Source: Pseudoflavonifractor intestinihominis | GTDB lineage: Bacteria; Bacillota; Clostridia; Oscillospirales; Oscillospiraceae | Direction of reading: 5' to 3' | Length of the DNA: 64,000 nucleotides | Assembly (NCBI RefSeq): GCF_040096055.1 | Contig: NZ_JBBMFK010000017.1 | Span: 8,580 to 72,579, forward strand | In this document: positions 59,808 to 64,000 of the stretch, piece by piece | Layout of the letters: each line of letters opens with the position of its first letter | Position numbering within the stretch: the first letter of the stretch is position 1 | Notes under the pieces: generated by a model | Told to the model about the DNA's origin: nothing | Databases searched by the model: none | The model's input: only the letters and a program-made list of their open reading frames with translations | Program-made: the position numbers and the translations under genes

Positions 59808-61181
59808 TTATATGGTCAGCGTTCCGCTCTCATCCTCGATCAGAATGAGGATCTTCTCCTCGCTGCCGGTCTGGGCGTTCACGTAGACGATATAGTGCCG
59901 TCCGTCCTCCAGCTGACACTTGAACTCGTGGCAGAGCACCTCATATTTTCCGGCGGTGGGGATGAGGGCCAGCTGGTGGGACAGGCACTCCAGATCCGGG
60001 TCCAGCACCGCCCGGGCCGTCTCCTCCGACACAGCGGGGGGCTCCATCGCCCGCTGTGTGTGGTTCATCAGATACCCCTCGGCCTCAAAGCCCACGATGC
60101 TGCCGCTGTCCAGGGCCACCGCCGCCTTGATCAGGTCCGGGTAGCACAGCGTCTCCCCCTGCCGGGCGGCAAAGTTGACGGTGAGGATGTTGTCCTGGCT
60201 GATATGATAGGTGGGCTCCATGTCTTCGTACCCCTGGGCGGCCAGGAAGGCCCTGGCGGCCTCCACTCCCTCCTCCGCCGTGAGAGTCGCCTCCCCCACC
60301 GGTCGGGCGTTCATCAGCTCCGTCACCCTGCCCCCCTGGCGGGACACCTCGATATACACCTCGCCCCCGTCCACCACAGCGGAGAAGCTCCAGTAGGGGA
60401 TGGCCCCCTCGCCGGTGGACACGGCCGTGAAGATCTCCGGCTTCAGGCCCATGAACGCCGCCGCCGCTTCCCGGGCCTCCTCCTGGGTCACCTCTTCCAG
60501 CCCCTCCAGGGCCTTGGGCTGCTGCTGGGTGGAGAGGTGCTCGGAGAAGGGGCCGTCGTAGATCAGGGTGGGCACCTCGGGGAAGTCGGCCTCCATGTTC
60601 TGGAAGGTGCTCCCCGCCGTCTCCCCGCCCTCCTGGGTCTGGGCCAGCCGGACTTCCGCCTGCTCCAGGTCCTCCAGGGTGATGGTCCCGCCGTGGATGT
60701 CGGCCTGCAGGTCCTGGAGCATCTGGGACAGCTGCCCTGAGGCGGCGGCCAGGGCCCGCAGGTTCTCCTTCTCCTCCTCCGTGGTCCCGTCCCCTGCCGC
60801 CGTGCTCTTGGACAGGGCCGCCGCGTAGTCCCCCACCTTGGCCGCAAAGGATGCGGTCTGGGCCAGCTCCACGTTGCCGTAGGGCAGCTCGCCGATGGCC
60901 ATCTGGGCGGACATGGCCCGGCCGAACAGCTCGGTGCACAGCTGGGCCAGCAGAGGCTGGGAGGTGGCGTAGGCGCTCTTCTGCAGCGCCGCGTCCATCT
61001 CCGCCACCGCCGTGGTCAGCTCGGCAAAGGCGTGCTGGTAGGTGTTGTTGACAATGTTCCGGTAGGCCTCCGCCCGGGCGTGGCTCTTCAGCGCCGCGCC
61101 GCCGGTCACCGCGAAGGCCGCCGCCGCAAAGCTGACCGCCAGCACCTTTGCCCGACGGCTGCGAAAAAATTCCTTGGTCAT
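59808..61181 (-). CDS. ypeB: YpeB-like germination protein
   Basis: This 457-residue protein has an uncleaved N-terminal signal anchor (about 10-30), a long helical region (about 35-215) and a C-terminal part (about 235-457) with PepSY-like repeats (EEAREAAAAFMG, EEGVEAARAFLAAQGYEDMEPTY), as in YpeB. YpeB stabilises the cortex-lytic enzyme SleB in spores. sleB usually lies directly before ypeB; here the upstream gene is an unrelated flavoprotein. A weak sigma-G-like pair (GAAAA...CAGACTA) lies upstream but is not convincing. Confidence 0.9.
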   Translation of the reverse strand: MTKEFFRSRRAKVLAVSFAAAAFAVTGGAALKSHARAEAYRNIVNNTYQHAFAELTTAVAEMDAALQKSAYATSQPLLAQLCTELFGRAMSAQMAIGELPYGNVELAQTASFAAKVGDYAAALSKSTAAGDGTTEEEKENLRALAAASGQLSQMLQDLQADIHGGTITLEDLEQAEVRLAQTQEGGETAGSTFQNMEADFPEVPTLIYDGPFSEHLSTQQQPKALEGLEEVTQEEAREAAAAFMGLKPEIFTAVSTGEGAIPYWSFSAVVDGGEVYIEVSRQGGRVTELMNARPVGEATLTAEEGVEAARAFLAAQGYEDMEPTYHISQDNILTVNFAARQGETLCYPDLIKAAVALDSGSIVGFEAEGYLMNHTQRAMEPPAVSEETARAVLDPDLECLSHQLALIPTAGKYEVLCHEFKCQLEDGRHYIVYVNAQTGSEEKILILIEDESGTLTI

Positions 61182-61247
61182 GAAAACCGCCCCCTTTGGA
61201 CCTAGTCTGTTCCAAAAGAGGCGGTTCTTTTCAGGTAATTTTTGCTG

Positions 61248-61709
61248 TCAGTCCCCCGGATTGGCCTTTCCGGTGGCGGACTCCACCCGGACCTTCCACA
61301 CCGCGGTGCGGGGCATCCAGGCCCGCACCACCTCGTCGAACCGGTCCATGTCCGCCGGACAGTGCCGCAGGCAGAGCAGCCGCAGGGCCTGCGTCTTCTC
61401 GGCCTCCTCCGTCACCTCGCTGGCAGTACCTCTGGCCAGCACCGAGGCGTACCGGGCGGTGAACTTCCGGGGCACCGCCTCCGCCTCCTCCACAAAGGCC
61501 ATGGCCACCCTGGAATGGGCCCGCAGGGCGTCCACCTTCTCCCCCTCCGGCGCGCAGTGGAAGTAGATGTCCTCCCCGCTGCGCACCGGCGTCAGGGGCA
61601 CGCAGTAGGGCAGTCCGTCCGCCCCCGTCATGGACAGCACCATGTATGCACAGCGGTCCATCACCCGGTGGATAAACTCCGTCCCCTGCTCCCGGTCCTT
61701 TCGTCTCAT
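61248..61709 (-). CDS. Pyridoxamine 5'-phosphate oxidase-like flavoprotein
   Basis: This 153-residue split-barrel protein starts MRRKDREQGTEFIHRV and has the FMN-binding pattern GLPYCVPLTPV, IYFHCAPEGEKVDAL and ARYASVLARGTASEV. It is like nitroimidazole-resistance/PNPOx-like reductases and is probably not the true PdxH. ATG 61709 follows GGAGAGG at normal spacing. Its promoter is at 61737-61765. Substrate unknown. Confidence 0.87.
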   Translation of the reverse strand: MRRKDREQGTEFIHRVMDRCAYMVLSMTGADGLPYCVPLTPVRSGEDIYFHCAPEGEKVDALRAHSRVAMAFVEEAEAVPRKFTARYASVLARGTASEVTEEAEKTQALRLLCLRHCPADMDRFDEVVRAWMPRTAVWKVRVESATGKANPGD

Positions 61710-61736
61710 ACGCTCCATCCTCTCCGTTTTTTCTCC

Positions 61737-61765
61737 ATGATATCCGCCCGGCCCGCCGATTGCAA
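61737..61765 (-). promoter_or_regulatory. Flavoprotein gene promoter
   Basis: Minus strand TTGCAA, 17 bp, TATCAT. The predicted transcript start leaves only a short leader before ATG 61709. Confidence 0.7.
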
Positions 61766-61880
61766 GGGCTTCCTCTGTTTTCTCTTATTTCGTCCTGTGA
61801 AACGTACACGAAACCGGCCCGGCTGCGCCTTCTTTTTCTTATCTAATGTAAAAATCGTATTTTAATTTGCTGCTAATGAT

Positions 61881-61909
61881 TTACAAGCGGGAATATTTGC
61901 GGTATTCTT
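61881..61909 (+). promoter_or_regulatory. Hydrogenase promoter
   Basis: TTTACA, 17 bp, TATTCT. A small hairpin (CCCGC/GCGGG near 61926-61942) lies in the 80-nt leader. Confidence 0.7.
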
Positions 61910-61996
61910 TCTCTGTAACCAAAATCCCGCGGTTTTAGCGGGCAAAATATGTTCTGCATGCAACACCGAAGAAACACAAGGGGGATCTAAAAAACT

Positions 61997-63520
61997 ATGA
62001 GAGGCGTTGAAACGCGTATTCAGGAGATCCGGCACAGAATCTTCCGCGAGGTGGCCCGCATGGCCTACCACACCGAGTGGCCGGTGGACAAGCGCATTGA
62101 GGAGCTTCCTTATAAGATTATTCCCGGCGAAGTGGGCAACTTCCGCAACGACGTGTTCCTGGAGCGGGCCATCGTGGGCGAGCGGCTGCGTCTGGCCATG
62201 GGCCTGCCCTGCCGCAGCGCGGCGGAGCACGCCCCTCTGTCCGACAACATCGAGGCCGCCGACCGGGACGAGACCTACTACACCCCGCCCCTGATCAACG
62301 TGATCAAGTTCGCCTGCAACGCCTGCGCTGAGAAGAAGGTGCTGGTCACCGAGGGCTGCCAGGGCTGCCTGGCCCACCCCTGCGAGGAGGTCTGCCCCAA
62401 GGAGGCCATCAAGCTGGACCGGTACAACGGCCGCTCCCACATCGACCAGGAGAAGTGCATCAAGTGCGGCCGCTGCGCCGACGTGTGCTCCTACAAGGCC
62501 ATCATCATCCAGGAGCGGCCCTGCGCCGTGGCCTGCGGCGTGGACGCCATCCACACCGACGCCAACGGCAAGGCCGACATCGACTACGACAAGTGCGTCT
62601 CCTGCGGCATGTGCCTGGTCAACTGCCCCTTCGGCGCCATCGCCGATAAGTCCCAGATCTTCCAGGTCATCCGGGCCATCCAGTCCGGCGAGCGTGTGTA
62701 CGCCGCCGTGGCCCCCGCCTTTGTGGGCCAGTTCGGCCCCAAGGTCACCCCCGGCAAGCTCCGCGCCGCCATGAAGCAGCTGGGCTTTGCCGATATCTTC
62801 GAGGTGGCCATCGGCGCCGACCTGTGCGCCACCCAGGAGGCCGAGGACTTTGTCCGTGAGGTCCCCGAGGAGCTGCCCTTCATGGGCACTTCCTGCTGCC
62901 CCGCCTGGTCCGTCATGGCCAAGAAGACCTTCCCCGACCACGCCAACTGCATCTCCATGGCCCTCACCCCCATGACCCTGACCGCCCGCCTCATCAAGCA
63001 CAACCACCCCAACGGCAAGGTTGTGTTCATCGGGCCCTGCGCCGCCAAGAAGTTGGAGGCCATGCGCAAGAGCGTCCGCAGCGAGGTGGACTTCGTCCTC
63101 ACCTTTGAGGAGATGGCCGGTATCTTCGACGCCAAGCACGTGGATTTGACCACCATCGAGGAGGACCCCACCGGCGTCAACGACGCCTCCACCGACGGCC
63201 GGAACTTCGCCGTGTCCGGCGGCGTGGCTACCGCTGTGGTGGACGTGATCAAGTCCCGCTACCCCGACCGCGAGGTCAAGGTGGCCAAGGCCGAGGGCCT
63301 GCGGGAGTGCCGCCAGATGATGAAGGACGCGGTGGCCGGCAAGTACCCCGGCTACCTGCTGGAGGGCATGGCCTGCCCCGGCGGCTGCGTGGCCGGTGCC
63401 GGCACCATGCAGCCCATCAAGAAGTCCCAGGTGGTGGTCAACCTCTACGCCAAGCAGGCCAACCACAAGATCTCCAACGAGACCGAGCATATCAAGGAGC
63501 TGGACAAGCTGGTGGACTGA
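61997..63520 (+). CDS. Monomeric [FeFe] hydrogenase, group B-like
   Basis: This 507-residue enzyme reduces protons or oxidises H2. The N-terminal part has many cysteines (Cys107/110/121/124/129/133). Two ferredoxin-type clusters follow (Cys154/157/160/164 and Cys200/203/206/210). H-cluster motifs are TSCCPAW (298-304), GPCAAKK (346-352) and EGMACPGGC (456-464). The GPC rather than MPC form and this cluster layout fit group B of clostridial enzymes. No HydEFG maturation genes or NAD-linked partners are in the window. AAGGGGGAT precedes the ATG. Confidence 0.92.
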   Translation: MRGVETRIQEIRHRIFREVARMAYHTEWPVDKRIEELPYKIIPGEVGNFRNDVFLERAIVGERLRLAMGLPCRSAAEHAPLSDNIEAADRDETYYTPPLINVIKFACNACAEKKVLVTEGCQGCLAHPCEEVCPKEAIKLDRYNGRSHIDQEKCIKCGRCADVCSYKAIIIQERPCAVACGVDAIHTDANGKADIDYDKCVSCGMCLVNCPFGAIADKSQIFQVIRAIQSGERVYAAVAPAFVGQFGPKVTPGKLRAAMKQLGFADIFEVAIGADLCATQEAEDFVREVPEELPFMGTSCCPAWSVMAKKTFPDHANCISMALTPMTLTARLIKHNHPNGKVVFIGPCAAKKLEAMRKSVRSEVDFVLTFEEMAGIFDAKHVDLTTIEEDPTGVNDASTDGRNFAVSGGVATAVVDVIKSRYPDREVKVAKAEGLRECRQMMKDAVAGKYPGYLLEGMACPGGCVAGAGTMQPIKKSQVVVNLYAKQANHKISNETEHIKELDKLVD

Positions 63521-63551
63521 GTTCCCGGTATTTTCCTCCCCCTGTACGGAC

Positions 63552-63588
63552 ACGGAGCGCCTCTTCACGAGGCGCTCCGTTTTTCTTT
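63552..63588 (+). terminator. Hydrogenase gene terminator
   Basis: ACGGAGCGCCTC and GAGGCGCTCCGT, then TTTTT. Confidence 0.93.
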
Positions 63589-63784
63589 TGCGGGCATACG
63601 CTCCCCATTTCCCCCGATTCCGCCCCCATCTGGGCTGTTCTCCGCCCCGGGCCCGTTTTTGTTGGGCTCATGATATGCGCTCCCCGCCGGAACGGCAATC
63701 CCCTTCCGCACCAATCTCCCGCCTGGTCCATAGTATGGCGTGAGGGGTATCCAGCCTCTCACTACTCAATCGGGAGGTATTTCC

Positions 63785-63901
63785 ATGCCTGAAAAGGTTA
63801 TGCCCGGCCCCGTGCAGGACTCCGCCTGTATCCGCGAGGCCGTCTGTATCCATACCAAAAAGATCTTCGACTCCTGCCGGGAGAAAGATATAGTATTATA
63901 A
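63785..63901 (+). CDS. 38-residue ORF, probably the remnant of a longer spore/coat-like protein gene
   Basis: A strong GGGAGGT lies 9 bp before ATG 63785. The product begins MPEKVMPGPVQDSACIREAV and contains IHTKKIFDSCREKD before stopping. From memory, this N-terminus matches clostridial proteins of about 140 residues that continue CREKDC-x-EDLRVY. Here the frame ends abruptly in ATA GTA TTA TAA right before a terminator. It may be a truncated gene whose start signals remain. The 192 bp before it hold no gene. Confidence 0.55.
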   Translation: MPEKVMPGPVQDSACIREAVCIHTKKIFDSCREKDIVL

Positions 63902-63905
63902 ATAC

Positions 63906-63940
63906 AAGAGGCCCCGCTGGAGTATCCAGCGGGGCCTCTT
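63906..63940. terminator. Bidirectional terminator
   Basis: AAGAGGCCCCGCTGG and CCAGCGGGGCCTCTT form a perfect 15-bp stem, with A/T-rich flanks on both strands. Confidence 0.93.
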
Positions 63941-63943
63941 ATT

Positions 63944-64000
63944 TTATTCGTTCTTATTCTCTGCCTGGACGGCGCTGTCATCCGCAGGCACCACTTTGTT
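63944..64000 (-). CDS. 3' end of a gene leaving the window
   Basis: The minus strand is open from the window edge to a TAA at 63946-63944 and encodes NKVVPADDSAVQAENKNE, followed by a terminator. Too short to identify. Confidence 0.5.
   Translation of the reverse strand, partial: NKVVPADDSAVQAENKNE

Noticed and set aside
1..64000. CRISPR arrays, insertion sequences, rRNA genes or prophage modules
   Set aside because: No regularly spaced repeats, transposase or integrase motifs, or rRNA sequence were seen on reading both strands.

Overview
The window is a GC-rich chromosomal segment of an anaerobic, probably spore-forming Clostridia bacterium, most like the Oscillospiraceae (Flavonifractor/Pseudoflavonifractor/Lawsonibacter type). 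The basis is a complete V-type ATPase operon, a T-box controlled transamidation operon, a clostridial [FeFe] hydrogenase, a YpeB germination protein, a GerMN lipoprotein, a split methionine synthase and clostridial sigma-A promoters. The family placement is inference from gene content; no rRNA is present. No CRISPR array, IS element or prophage was seen.

Layout. 1-544: terminator of an upstream gene and a non-coding spacer. 545-9573: nine-gene V-ATPase operon (F/H-C-I-K-F-E-A-B-D). 9709-10340: DUF2089-type regulator and a small membrane protein. 10402-11356 (minus): nucleotidyltransferase-like protein and a 58-residue acidic protein. 11523-16016 (minus): metF, methionine-synthase activation protein, metH, uracil-DNA glycosylase. 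16162-21165: T-box, archaeal-type AspRS and gatCAB, the indirect route to Asn-tRNA. 21219-22703 (minus): cell-wall amidase. 23021-25270: aconitase-family hydratase. 25379-27250 (minus): SUKH-like gene and a sulfhydrylase.

27363-32384 (minus): zinc ABC transporter znuACB followed by a histidine kinase and a GerMN lipoprotein. 32490-36548 (minus): heterodimeric ABC exporter with a MarR regulator. 36784-41853 (minus): BMP-family nucleoside ABC importer with attenuation after the binding protein. 42129-43597: infC-rpmI-rplT with an L20-type leader; infC starts with ATC. 43707-49273 (minus): hybrid histidine kinase, cardiolipin synthase, CmpB-type membrane protein. 49454-50927: tRNA-Leu(CAA) followed by AT-richer NUDIX and GNAT genes. 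50995-55130: small lipoprotein, BlaI/BlaR1-type pair with twin operators, a frameshifted beta-sandwich surface gene and a Cys-rich frame. 55202-61709 (minus): 1,422-residue c-di-GMP enzyme, ypeB, split-barrel flavoprotein. 61997-63520: group B-like [FeFe] hydrogenase. 63785-64000: short truncated-looking ORF and the 3' end of a gene leaving the window.

Together these are mainly core functions: ion-motive force, one-carbon/methionine metabolism, translation, metal and nucleoside uptake, envelope and sporulation. Accessory character is confined to about 10.4-11.4 kb, 25.4-25.9 kb, 49.5-51 kb and 53.9-55.1 kb. Many promoters have a TTGACA-like -35, exactly 17 bp spacing and a TATAAT-like -10, which made start sites and operon borders easier to assign. 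All spacings were counted by hand.
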